Assembly (NCBI RefSeq): GCF_004135605.1
Contig: NZ_SDPT01000001.1
Coordinates: 1,550,001 to 1,614,000 of the forward strand
Length of the DNA: 64,000 nucleotides
Direction of reading: 5' to 3'
DNA from: Sphingomonas desiccabilis
Lineage (GTDB): Bacteria; Pseudomonadota; Alphaproteobacteria; Sphingomonadales; Sphingomonadaceae
Below, one piece after another: positions 47,102-54,585 of the stretch. Positions within the stretch are counted from its first letter, which is position 1; each line of letters opens with the position of its first letter. A program made the position numbers and the translations under genes. A model generated the notes under the pieces. It was not told where the DNA came from. It ran no database searches and worked only from the letters and a program-made list of their open reading frames with translations.

Positions 47102-47438
47102 TCACTTCCCTCCCAGAGGGGTCGTACTTCCCTACTAAAGCCGCCGAAAATGGCGGAAAACGGCCGTTTCGCGGCGCCGGAGGGAGGAAGAAGTAAGGCG
47201 ATTTCCTGTGGCTAGACGGAAGTTGCGCCTTTGCCCCCCGTATTACTCTGCGGCCACGGAAGGACCCGAAGGGGGTGGGGCTAGACACCTTCAAGCTCTC
47301 CGCTAACCTCTGCCCGTTCAGATCTTCCGTGCAGGCACGGCGGCAACTTCAGGATGCGGCGACACGGAGATCGCGTGGGGCGACGCGGGACGAGACGCCC
47401 ACCCGCGGTTGCGAGCGCCAACTTGAGAAAGGTGACGG
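47102..47438. other. Probable cos / late promoter region
   Basis: No gene is seen in these 337 bp ahead of the terminase. Notable structures: CCGCC-GAAAAT-GGCGG (47141-47156) and a 12-bp perfect palindrome AAACGGCCGTTT (47158-47169). In cos phages this position holds cosN/cosB. It may also hold part of the late promoter. Cutting site cannot be identified by eye. Confidence 0.5.
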
Positions 47439-48107
47439 ATGGCAGTGTTCATTACCATGTGCCCGCACTGCGGCGCAGACCAGATGAGCTTCCAAATATT
47501 CGGCTACAAACCGCCCGCGGCATCCAAGTGGAAGACCGATCCCACACTTGCAGGAGCCTCGTGCGGTCGCTGCGACATGCCCGTCTCGGCTACCTTGAGA
47601 TACACGCTTGTACAAAGCTCCTCCGACAGCACCTTCGCCAGTCGAGTGCAGGGCCTAAATAGGCCGGACACCAACCTGGAAGCGCTAGGCTTTGAACTGG
47701 CTGATTCCTGGCCAAGCCCGCCGGCCCCTGAAGCGCCCGCCAGCTTGCCCAGAACTGTAGAGCGGGCTTTCATGCAAGCAGAGCGCAACCGGCTCAGCCC
47801 AGACTGCCAGGAAGCAGCGGCCACAATGTACCGCCGCAGCCTGGACCTAGCGCTCAAGGAGGCATTCCCTCAAGAGAACGGCATGCTGGATGCCAAGCTG
47901 AAGAAGTTGGTCCGGGAGAAGCGGCTACCCGAGGCGATCGGGGACTGGGCTCATGAGGTACGCCTGATCGGAAACGACGGAGCACATGATCTTGAGGGAG
48001 TAAGCCAAGGCGACCTGCTCGACGCGAAGGCTTTCATTGATACGGTTCTCAAGTACCTTTTCACTCTTCCAGCTCAGATTGCCTCGCGCCGGCCCGTGGA
48101 GTTGTAG
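47439..48107 (+). CDS. DUF4145 protein with N-terminal zinc ribbon (candidate moron)
   Basis: A 222-residue protein: CxxC pairs at CPHCGADQ (about residue 8) and CGRC (about 43) form a likely zinc ribbon, and the second half is DUF4145 (RNRLSPDCQEAAATMYRRSL, WAHEVRLIGNDGAHDLEG). DUF4145 often occurs beside restriction or abortive-infection genes. It runs against both operons, has its own AAAGG site, and sits in the late-leader gap, so it looks like inserted cargo. Confidence 0.75.
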   Translation: MAVFITMCPHCGADQMSFQIFGYKPPAASKWKTDPTLAGASCGRCDMPVSATLRYTLVQSSSDSTFASRVQGLNRPDTNLEALGFELADSWPSPPAPEAPASLPRTVERAFMQAERNRLSPDCQEAAATMYRRSLDLALKEAFPQENGMLDAKLKKLVREKRLPEAIGDWAHEVRLIGNDGAHDLEGVSQGDLLDAKAFIDTVLKYLFTLPAQIASRRPVEL

Positions 48108-48419
48108 GTCGCTGACCGGCCGGCGCCTATACAATACGCCTCTCACTCGGCAGGCAGCAACTCGGCGCACGCGGTCGCCCGAGGGACGCTCGGTCACGTC
48201 GGCCAAGGTCCGGCGCAGCCGGTCGGCTGGGGTGAGGGACGTGCTCGACATCCGCACCTCTAGACCGCGCTGCGCAGATGAGCCGCTTAACCGGCTCGCA
48301 TCTTGAATTTCAGGTAACCTGCCGGACTCCCGGCGAAGCACCAAATGGGCCCCTCACCGGTCTCTCATGTTGACGAGGGCAGTGGCGCTTACGCCGGCGC
48401 ATCGCTCGTCTGGGGCTGA
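48108..48419. other. 312-bp gap between DUF4145 and the NusG-like gene
   Basis: No convincing gene. Short hairpins GCCGG-ACTC-CCGGC (48321-48334) and AGCCG-...-CGGCT (48281-48296) are present without T-runs. A minus-strand frame starting MSSTSLTPADRLRRTLADV has mild coding character. By position this may hold the late promoter, a terminator leader or an antitermination site. Confidence 0.35.
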
Positions 48420-49049
48420 TCAGTCAGCAGATAACGCCTCTGCTACAGCATTGCCTCGCAATGTGGAAGTCTCAATCGTCACGCGCAAAGACGTGCCGAA
48501 CAGCACCAGCGTGTGGCGTCCGTCGCTCTCCTCCACGATGCCCGACAGCCCAGCGAACGCTCCCTGCTCCACCGCCACCGGTGCCCCCTGCACGTATGGC
48601 TCGGCACGCTCACGCTGCCGGCGACCCTGGCGCTCCTGCGCCGCAACGCTTTGCTCCATCCGCCGGGCGCTCTCGGCCTCACGCTGCCGCAAGGCCGCGA
48701 CCTCCGCGTCAGGCACCAGCACCGAGGCGCCGCAGTGACGGAAGACCGAGAACGCCGGATGGCCGCTCTCCTCGGCCGCCTCCAAACGACGAAGTTCGCC
48801 CAGGTCTGCGGCCGGGGCGAACACATAGGTCGGCAGGTATGGCACGGGCCGGAACTCCCGCTCCTTCTCCTTGGATCGGGGGATGCGGCGCCGGATATGC
48901 TCCACGGGCGTCCATGCGCAAATGCCCGCATCGGCGAGCGAGCGGGCCAGCGGCAGCGTTCGGCCGCCATGGGTGCGCAGGATACACCAGCGGGCGCCAG
49001 CGGCGCCCTTCCCTGCCATAGGTTCGTCCGTCATACCCTCCCCCTTCAC
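48420..49049 (-). CDS. NusG/RfaH-like transcription antitermination factor
   Basis: A 209-residue protein with an NGN-like N-terminal domain (ARWCILRTHGGRTLPLARSL, then WTPVEHIRRRIP, RPVPYLPTYVFAP; about 18-85) matching the NusG/RfaH plan of a Trp start and P-x-F-P-x-Y-x-F-like strand, and a C-terminal KOW-type beta barrel (APVAVEQGAFAGLSGIVEE, then LVLFGTSLRVTIETSTL; about 155-200). The linker between is rich in Arg/Glu. It is the last gene of the leftward early operon, where a lambda Q-like factor would act. Start overlaps the preceding gene by 4 bp. Confidence 0.75.
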   Translation of the reverse strand: MKGEGMTDEPMAGKGAAGARWCILRTHGGRTLPLARSLADAGICAWTPVEHIRRRIPRSKEKEREFRPVPYLPTYVFAPAADLGELRRLEAAEESGHPAFSVFRHCGASVLVPDAEVAALRQREAESARRMEQSVAAQERQGRRQRERAEPYVQGAPVAVEQGAFAGLSGIVEESDGRHTLVLFGTSLRVTIETSTLRGNAVAEALSAD

Positions 49050-49597
49050 GCCGCCTCCAACGCGAGCGCTGCATCCACCTGGTCCTGAGTGATTGCGCCG
49101 ATGCTCAGCCCGACGGCGCGCAGCTCGGCCGTCAGCGCCCGGATCTTCTCGGGGCTGAGCGGCGCGACAGTGTCGCCCTCGATCGCCCGCCCCGCCTGGC
49201 GCGCTTCGATCGCCTCGCGCAGTTCGCGGATCCGGTACCGGGCTCGCGACCGGCGGGCGAGAACGTCCCGCGCGGCCTCGCGGATCGCGCCATCGACGTC
49301 GCCAGCAAACCGGATCGGCTGGCGCAGCACCATCTGCGCCGCTTCACGCGCCACCTTGCCCGGCAGATCGTCCAGCGCGACCTGCATCGTCTTGATCCAG
49401 GCATCCGCCTGGTCGGCGCTCGCGGTCGGCGCGATCTTCGTCCAGATCATCGCCAGGTCGTCTCCCAGCCCTGCCGTGAGCGCCCCCGCCATCGCCGGGT
49501 TGCGCAGCGACATGCCCCCAGGCTCCGTCTCGCGCAGCGGCTTCGGCGGCTGGCGGTACAGCGCCTCCAGCGCGATCAGGTCGACGCCTTCAGCCAT
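49046..49597 (-). CDS. Phage hypothetical helical protein
   Basis: A 183-residue helical protein. The ATG at 49597 is preferred because it overlaps the stop of the preceding gene by only 8 bp; the frame stays open to 49696 but would then overlap 107 bp. Segments include NPAMAGALTAGLGDDLAMIW and EKIRALTAELRAVGLSIGAI. No domain recognised. It may assist the replication or NusG-like functions on either side. Confidence 0.6.
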   Translation of the reverse strand: MAEGVDLIALEALYRQPPKPLRETEPGGMSLRNPAMAGALTAGLGDDLAMIWTKIAPTASADQADAWIKTMQVALDDLPGKVAREAAQMVLRQPIRFAGDVDGAIREAARDVLARRSRARYRIRELREAIEARQAGRAIEGDTVAPLSPEKIRALTAELRAVGLSIGAITQDQVDAALALEAA

Positions 49598-50366
49598 CGA
49601 GATAGCTTGCGGCAGGTTCCACGTCGTGCTGCTCGCGAAAGCGGCGACGGCTTTCGATCGCTCCGCTCGGTCGGTCGTAGTAAGGTCGTTGGGCATTGCG
49701 CGGTCCAGTCGAGTTGAGGATCCAGGAGGGTTCGAACGTGAGCCAGCCACGCTCGACGATCAGGTCGACCAGGCGCCCGGGCGGCCATTCGTCGCTGGCG
49801 TGCTCCGCCAGCTTGGCGACCAGCAGCTGGTAGGCTCGGGGCGTCAGCGCGTTCCGCTTCGCCTTGCGGTGGTCGATGAACCCGGCCCACTGGTCATCGG
49901 CGACGCCAGCCGGTGGGGGCATGTCCTTGGGCCAGCGGCGCTTGCTGGCGGCGGCTGCGCCCTCCGCTGCGGCCCGACAGCCGTCGATGATCACGCCCAG
50001 CACGATCCGAGCGAGCAGCCCTCGTGCGTGCACGTGATAACCCTCCGGGTGGGGGTGTGGGTGTGGGGTTTGTTGGGGGGTCTGGGGGGAAGAAAGGGGA
50101 GAGGGAGAGGGGGCGGCCGAAACCGTGACGTCACGTGACGTCACGTGATTGGGCGTGACGGAGCGTGACGCCTGCGCCTCGGCCTCCGCGCGCACGCGAT
50201 CGCGCCGTGCCTGCTGCCGATCGGCGTCCCGCTGGCGGCGACGCTCCAGGCCCTCCGCCCCTGCCCGCGCCTGTGCATCCGCCTGGGCGAGCGCCATCGC
50301 CACCTCGGCGACGAGGTCGGCCGGCGTGCCAGCCGTGATCAGGCGTGCGAGCAGGTCGCCGCTCAT
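49590..50366 (-). CDS. Probable phage replication protein with embedded origin
   Basis: A 258-residue protein of replication-organiser style: N-terminal helical part (MSGDLLARLITAGTPADLVA), a Pro/Ser/His-rich linker (about 85-110, PHPHPHPEG), and a C-terminal domain (VADDQWAGFIDHRKAKRNAL then EWPPGRLVDLIVERGWLTFE). The linker coding region overlaps a phased CGTGA repeat array and a G-rich strand. This layout recalls lambda O, whose gene contains the origin. The assignment as initiator is inferred from this. Confidence 0.55.
   Translation of the reverse strand: MSGDLLARLITAGTPADLVAEVAMALAQADAQARAGAEGLERRRQRDADRQQARRDRVRAEAEAQASRSVTPNHVTSRDVTVSAAPSPSPLSSPQTPQQTPHPHPHPEGYHVHARGLLARIVLGVIIDGCRAAAEGAAAASKRRWPKDMPPPAGVADDQWAGFIDHRKAKRNALTPRAYQLLVAKLAEHASDEWPPGRLVDLIVERGWLTFEPSWILNSTGPRNAQRPYYDRPSGAIESRRRFREQHDVEPAASYLDG
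50124..50168 (+). repeat. Five phased CGTGA repeats, candidate replication origin (iterons)
   Basis: CGTGA occurs at 50124, 50134, 50144, 50154 and 50164, exactly 10 bp apart, the first three as CGTGACGTCA-type palindromic units. A 10-bp period cannot come from codon repetition, so selection at DNA level is likely. A strongly G-rich stretch (50050-50116) lies beside it. Confidence 0.6.
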
Positions 50367-50713
50367 GACTCGATCAGTTCGATGTCGGGATAGCAGGCGC
50401 GGAACAGCGCCTTGCGCAGCGGCCAGTCGCGCACGCTCATGCCCTTGGTGTCCTCGACCACCAGCCGCCCGTCGCGCTTGCGGCGGTACCGGAAGTCGGG
50501 CGTGAACACGGCGCGGCGGCCATTGTCGTGCACCAGCGCGCGGCCGTTCACCTCGAAATAGTACTTCGGCTCGTTGACCAGCTCGCTGATCTCGCCCGCG
50601 CGCAGCAGCAGGTGCAGGTCGGCGCACCGTCGCGCCTCCCGCTTCGACGGGTGCACGTGCCCGAAGCAGCAGTCCGCCTGCTTGGCGGCGTATTTATGAG
50701 TCCGGCGCTTCAC
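50363..50713 (-). CDS. DUF1064-type putative endonuclease
   Basis: A 116-residue protein starting at GTG: KRRTHKYAAKQADCCFGHVH then PSKREARRCADLHLLL, and the PD-(D/E)xK-like core FTPDFRYRRKRDGRLVVEDT with KG. It matches DUF1064 phage nucleases, probably processing recombination or replication intermediates. Overlaps the next gene by 4 bp. Confidence 0.75.
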   Translation of the reverse strand: MKRRTHKYAAKQADCCFGHVHPSKREARRCADLHLLLRAGEISELVNEPKYYFEVNGRALVHDNGRRAVFTPDFRYRRKRDGRLVVEDTKGMSVRDWPLRKALFRACYPDIELIES

Positions 50714-50723
50714 GCTGCTGCCC

Positions 50724-50885
50724 TCACAATGGCGGCCACGCGGCGGCGGGCAAACCCATGCTCGCGCGCATCTCGTCCGCCTTGGCACGGATCAGCGCCC
50801 GGCGCTGGTCGTGTCCGATCTTGGACAGAGCAGCGCCGGGGGCGACCGGCTCAGCTGCGCGTTTGCGGTTGAGCCACCCGAACAT
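50724..50885 (-). CDS. Small phage protein
   Basis: A 53-residue protein (MFGWLNRKRAAEPVAPGAAL, ends MGLPAAAWPPL). Sits between DUF2303 and DUF1064 genes with 3-10 bp gaps. No domain recognised. Confidence 0.55.
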   Translation of the reverse strand: MFGWLNRKRAAEPVAPGAALSKIGHDQRRALIRAKADEMRASMGLPAAAWPPL

Positions 50886-50888
50886 GGG

Positions 50889-51848
50889 TCAGGCTCGGAC
50901 CTGCTCGGGCGCGCCGGTGTAGATCGGCAAGCCGGTTTCGGCCGAGACCTTGTCGAGAGCCTCATTGAAGGCGGTCTCGAACGTCAGATCGGGACGCCAC
51001 AGCTCATACCAGAACACGAGCCCTTCCCCGGTTTTCCGATACCGGAACCGCGCGATCAACCGGAAGGCATCGGCCGATCGCGCGAACACCGGGATGGTGA
51101 TCGAGAACATCGTCGGCAGCGTGAGCGGCTTGCCATCGCCATCCGTGTGCTCGCTGTCGAAGGTGAACTGCGCCTCGCCGGTGGAGAGATTCTTGGCCTC
51201 CTTGATGACCGCGCGCTCGTAGACCTGAAGGCCGCGCGAGATCTCGACCAACTTGGACGGCGTGGCGAGGGTCCCGCGGTTTGCCTGAACGAAGTCCTGC
51301 GACGACTTGGCGAACTGATCGGCAGGGTCGGCCGAGATGTCGACGATGTGGTCTTCGATGAACCGGGCGAAATCGCCCATGCCCATCGGCTTCGCGTCCT
51401 TGCCGATCCACGCCTGCCATTCTTTCGACAGCGGGAAGGCATAACTAGCGCGGTGACGCATCGATTGGACGAAGGCCGCCGCGTCGACAGCCGAGTTGTC
51501 CGGGTGATAATCAAAGATTGCCGTCAGCGACGGGCTGCTGAAGTCGTCGCTGGCGAAGATCGCCGAGTGCGAGAGCTTGAACCGGTTCACCAGCGCGATG
51601 AAGGAAGGGAGCTGCGTCAGCGAGGCGGTGCCGGTGCGGTGCAGCGGGAAGTCCCGGTAGGCGTCGAACGCATCCGAACGCACCACTGTGGCCCCGTCAC
51701 GCGTCAGGACGAATGGCGCTTCGCTACCGTCGCGAGGATCGGTGAGCGTCTCGACGTTGGCACGCAGATGCTCGCCCGCCACGTTGAAGGCGGTTTCCAT
51801 CAGCTCTCCGGTGCGGTCGGCGACAGTGTGGGAATCGGTCTCGGTCAT
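50889..51848 (-). CDS. DUF2303 (YfdQ-like) phage protein
   Basis: A 319-residue protein of the DUF2303 family: FPLHRTGTASLTQLPSFIAL, SAIFASDDFSSPSLTAIFDY and TVVRSDAFDAYRDFP. Family members occur in early phage operons; function is not established. Possibly a DNA-metabolism factor. Confidence 0.8.
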   Translation of the reverse strand: MTETDSHTVADRTGELMETAFNVAGEHLRANVETLTDPRDGSEAPFVLTRDGATVVRSDAFDAYRDFPLHRTGTASLTQLPSFIALVNRFKLSHSAIFASDDFSSPSLTAIFDYHPDNSAVDAAAFVQSMRHRASYAFPLSKEWQAWIGKDAKPMGMGDFARFIEDHIVDISADPADQFAKSSQDFVQANRGTLATPSKLVEISRGLQVYERAVIKEAKNLSTGEAQFTFDSEHTDGDGKPLTLPTMFSITIPVFARSADAFRLIARFRYRKTGEGLVFWYELWRPDLTFETAFNEALDKVSAETGLPIYTGAPEQVRA

Positions 51849-51862
51849 GGGTTCGTCCTCGA

Positions 51863-52282
51863 TCAGCCGCGAACGACGCGCGGTTCAGTGGTGATTTCGC
51901 GGATGGTGCCGAAGAGGTTGCCCTGGTTCGGCTTGTTGGGGCTCAGGCGGCCGTCGCTGGTGAACCACGCTACGGTGGCGCCGTGCTTCTCCACCGGCAG
52001 CTTGAATGCCAGGCTGGGCGTGAGCACCGAGAACTCCCGGTCGTGGTCAAACTCGACCTCGATGGAGAGGGTGATCTTGCCCTTCGCCTTCTTCCCAGTG
52101 TCGATCCCCAGCGCTTCCAGCTTTTGCGCGAACTCCTGGAGCGGCGCGCTGCTATCGGCGTTGAACTGGCCGTCCTTGAGCATCAGGATTAGGTCGGAGA
52201 GGGTCGAAGCCGCGGGGTAGCGCTGGCCGCCGTCCGCAGCGCGCTCCTCTATGATTTCGCCCGTTTCGGGGTTATGATCCAT
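51863..52282 (-). CDS. Phage hypothetical protein
   Basis: A 139-residue protein starting MDHNPETGEIIEER, a start common in early-region phage proteins, with a beta-rich half (KGKITLSIEVEFDHDREFSV). The ATG at 52282 was preferred over a GTG three codons earlier. Unknown function; follows DUF2303-type operon order. Confidence 0.65.
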   Translation of the reverse strand: MDHNPETGEIIEERAADGGQRYPAASTLSDLILMLKDGQFNADSSAPLQEFAQKLEALGIDTGKKAKGKITLSIEVEFDHDREFSVLTPSLAFKLPVEKHGATVAWFTSDGRLSPNKPNQGNLFGTIREITTEPRVVRG

Positions 52283-52352
52283 ACTGTTCACTCCGGCGCG
52301 CGTTCAGGTCTTCGGGACGGGGCGCGCGCCACTTCCCCGCTCCAAATCCCGA

Positions 52353-53039
52353 TCAGGATGCCGGTTGTGCCGCGCTCGCGGCGCTCTCCGGTGAGGCGGT
52401 GGCGACATAATCGGCCGCTCGCTCCAGCCGCTTGCGGCACGGCGGAACCCAGCGGAAACGGGTGGCGCGATCGGCGCGCGGTGCGGCCTCGAAGCCCCAC
52501 CACACCAGCCAGCTGTAGGAAGTGGCCGTGCTACCTTCTGGAGCCAGCCGTCCCTTGTGCATCACCACCCGCTCAGTGAACTGCAGCACGAAAGCTGGCG
52601 GGCGATCGGCGAACAGGCGCTCGTACCGGCCAACGCTCTCCAGGAAGGCGGAACGCACGATCATCGCGACGCCGCGGCGGCTGGATGCGGCCGCTCGATG
52701 GATGAACTGCTCCGCCAGTCGGAACGGCGGGTTCGTGATCGTCCAGTCTACTGGAACTGGGAGCAGCCCGAACAGATAGTCCTCGACCGCGAAGCCCGCG
52801 CCATAATCGTGCACGTCACCAGCCTGCACATGCCGGAAGGACTCGCGGAGCGGCCGCACCATGTGCCCGCGGTTCGCAGCGGGCTCTCGGCACGTCAGCT
52901 GGCTCAGCGGCTCGCCGAGGTGGTCATCGAGGAACTCGCACAACGCTCGGGTCGCCCATGGCGGAGTGGGAAAGTCGTCGAGGCTGTCGTGAGCTTCGAC
53001 ACGCCGCTGCATCACGGCCGTGGATCGGTTCTGGCTCAT
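52353..53039 (-). CDS. DNA N6-adenine methyltransferase-like protein
   Basis: A 228-residue protein with the TNPPF catalytic motif (WTITNPPFRLAEQFI, about 100) and a motif-I-like CREPAANRGHMVR (about 48-60; canonical is EPACGxG). The order motif I to NPPF is that of D12/N6-adenine enzymes. It could protect phage DNA from host restriction or methylate for regulation. The changed glycine positions in motif I may lower SAM binding. Confidence 0.7.
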   Translation of the reverse strand: MSQNRSTAVMQRRVEAHDSLDDFPTPPWATRALCEFLDDHLGEPLSQLTCREPAANRGHMVRPLRESFRHVQAGDVHDYGAGFAVEDYLFGLLPVPVDWTITNPPFRLAEQFIHRAAASSRRGVAMIVRSAFLESVGRYERLFADRPPAFVLQFTERVVMHKGRLAPEGSTATSYSWLVWWGFEAAPRADRATRFRWVPPCRKRLERAADYVATASPESAASAAQPAS

Positions 53040-53635
53040 GCCGCTGCCTTCCGAAGGTCACGGCAGGCCCAGCAGGCGAACGTGACGTCAGGCGCAATGC
53101 GTGAGCCGCAATTGTGGCACATGGCCTGAGCGGCGATCGTCGGCGCGGCCTGCGCCGGGTTCGCCTCCGCGGCCCGCGCGGCGCGTCGCGTCGGGTTCGC
53201 CCGGTGCCATACGCTGCTCTTTGCGCGACCCAGCAGCTTGGCGATCTCGACCGGGCCTTTGCCGGCGGCGAGTTCGCGCTCCAGCACCGCATCTTCCTCT
53301 GCACTCCACGGGCCGGTGACCGTGGGCGAACTCTCCGTCACGGCGCGAGAGGCGGTGGACTTGCCGGTCGCCACCACTGTGACGACCCGCCCTGCCCCGT
53401 CCCGCTGGATCGTGATCCGGCCGAGCCGACGCAGGCGGGCGATCGCGCTCGCCCCGCCGGACTCGGTCTTCGCTCCGATCAGCTCCGTCAGCGCCTGATT
53501 CGTCGGGCACTGCTCGCCCGCTTCGGCAGCCTTCGTGATCGCGGCCAGCACCTTCGCGGACGTCGTGTCCAGGGCGCAGCCGTTCTTGCCCGCGGAAGCG
53601 GCCCTCGCCGCCCCCGCGCTGTTCTTCGCGTCCAT
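53036..53635 (-). CDS. SANT-like HTH and zinc-ribbon regulatory protein
   Basis: A 199-residue protein with, in order: an N-terminal winged-helix (NQALTELIGAKTESGGASAI then ARLRRLGRITIQRD), a SANT/Myb-like segment (WSAEEDAVLERELAAGKGPV, IAKLLGRAKSSVWHRA), and a C-terminal CxxC...CxxC zinc ribbon (MCHNCGSRI, FACWACRD). Likely a phage transcription or replication regulator. Overlaps the methyltransferase gene by 4 bp. Confidence 0.65.
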   Translation of the reverse strand: MDAKNSAGAARAASAGKNGCALDTTSAKVLAAITKAAEAGEQCPTNQALTELIGAKTESGGASAIARLRRLGRITIQRDGAGRVVTVVATGKSTASRAVTESSPTVTGPWSAEEDAVLERELAAGKGPVEIAKLLGRAKSSVWHRANPTRRAARAAEANPAQAAPTIAAQAMCHNCGSRIAPDVTFACWACRDLRKAAA

Positions 53636-53674
53636 CGTTCTACTCCTCAGCCGGTGGTGCCGGCGCTCAGGTCC

Positions 53675-54148
53675 TCAGCCGGTGGTGACCGCGCGCAGGC
53701 GGAGCCTGTCGCGCAGCCGGTCGATGTGCTTGGCGGCAGCCTCGAGCTCCGGGCGCATCGCCAGCAGCTCGACGTCGTCGATCTTCCCGTCGTCCTCGAC
53801 AGCCTCCGCCATCTCGGCGAGCAGCGCGCAAAGGGCGCTGAAGCCCTTGCGGTCGCAGCCATCAGCTGCGTTCATCGGCGCCAGCTTCATGCCCACCAGG
53901 GCAAGCGCGGCGTTGGCGAAGCGGCCGTCCCACTCGCGGCACCCGCGCAGGAAGGAGACGACGGGCATTTCGGCCAGGCCGGTGCGGTAGCGCGCGGCCG
54001 TGTCCTCGCTCTTGCCCAGCACCGCGCCCAGGTCAGCGTCCGTGGCCCCATCCTCGTGCTTGATGGCTTCCAGGCTCTCGCCGAGCGTCTTGAGCATCAA
54101 CGATGCGGGAACGGTGCGGTATGGGGTGTGGATGTGCGGTGCGGTCAT
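53675..54148 (-). CDS. Phage regulatory protein, CII-like position
   Basis: A 157-residue protein with an HTH-like N-terminal half (TLGESLEAIKHEDGATDADL then GAVLGKSEDTAARYRTGLAE) and a helical C-terminal half. It occupies the third position of the leftward early operon, where CII or similar regulators sit. Overlaps the zinc-protein gene by 4 bp. Confidence 0.6.
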   Translation of the reverse strand: MTAPHIHTPYRTVPASLMLKTLGESLEAIKHEDGATDADLGAVLGKSEDTAARYRTGLAEMPVVSFLRGCREWDGRFANAALALVGMKLAPMNAADGCDRKGFSALCALLAEMAEAVEDDGKIDDVELLAMRPELEAAAKHIDRLRDRLRLRAVTTG

Positions 54149-54288
54149 CGGGCATTCCGATCGGCATGAACGGGGGTGAAAACAGCAGCGGCCGGACCGC
54201 GCTTCAGCGGGCAGCGCTCGAATGGGCAGGAGCGCGCCTCCGGGTGCTGGGCATGCGCGCCGCAGGTAGAGCAGCGGGACTGCGTCAT
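54145..54288 (-). CDS. Small zinc-ribbon protein
   Basis: A 47-residue protein with paired Cys motifs (CSTCGAHAQHPEARSC, FERCPLKRG). It overlaps both neighbours by 4 bp, so it is translated as part of the operon. Function unknown. Confidence 0.6.
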   Translation of the reverse strand: MTQSRCSTCGAHAQHPEARSCPFERCPLKRGPAAAVFTPVHADRNAR

Positions 54289-54500
54289 GCCGCCACCTGC
54301 TCACCACGTTTTGCGATCCATGCTTGCATCGGGACTTCACCGTTTGTGGAGACCTCGATCTGCGCGGCGACCTCCAACGTGGGACGCGCTTCACCCCGCC
54401 GCATCCGGTTCACCAAGGAACGATCCTTGCCGATCAGCGACGCGAACTCCGCGTCAGTGATGCGCTGGCGGGCCATGTAGTCTGCAAGGGCGGTGCTCAT
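54285..54500 (-). CDS. Cro-like XRE-family repressor
   Basis: A 71-residue protein with a short HTH (LADYMARQRITDAEFASLIG, RSLVNRMRRGEARPTLEVAA), typical of Cro-type repressors. It opens the leftward early operon and faces the repressor gene across a 70-bp operator region. The promoter gives an almost leaderless mRNA (see the regulatory entry). Confidence 0.75.
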   Translation of the reverse strand: MSTALADYMARQRITDAEFASLIGKDRSLVNRMRRGEARPTLEVAAQIEVSTNGEVPMQAWIAKRGEQVAA

Positions 54501-54506
54501 GAACAG

Positions 54507-54535
54507 AGAATGTGCGTTATACGCACGTACGTCAA
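54507..54535 (-). promoter_or_regulatory. Leftward early promoter with GTGCG-N5-CGCAC operator
   Basis: On the minus strand TTGACG (54530-54535) and CATTCT (54507-54512) are 17 bp apart. The spacer and edge of the -10 hold the perfect palindrome GTGCG-TTATA-CGCAC (54512-54526). Transcription would begin within a few bases of the Cro-like start codon, giving a leaderless mRNA. Confidence 0.7.
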
Positions 54536-54570
54536 TCCCTCATGGTGACAAATACGCACGGGACGGGCGC

Positions 54571-54585
54571 GTGCGCGTGGTGCAC
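54571..54585. promoter_or_regulatory. Degenerate operator over the repressor start
   Basis: GTGCG-CGTGG-TGCAC matches the GTGCG-N5-CGCAC pattern except for one base. It covers the first codons of the repressor, which suggests autoregulation. Confidence 0.45.

Noticed and set aside
49598..49696. Extending the 183-aa protein to a start at 49696
   Set aside because: This would overlap the replication-type gene by 107 bp; the ATG at 49597 gives an 8-bp coupling overlap.
50124..50168. CRISPR-like array
   Set aside because: Five 5-bp repeats with 5-bp gaps are far too small for repeat-spacer units; phased binding sites are more likely.
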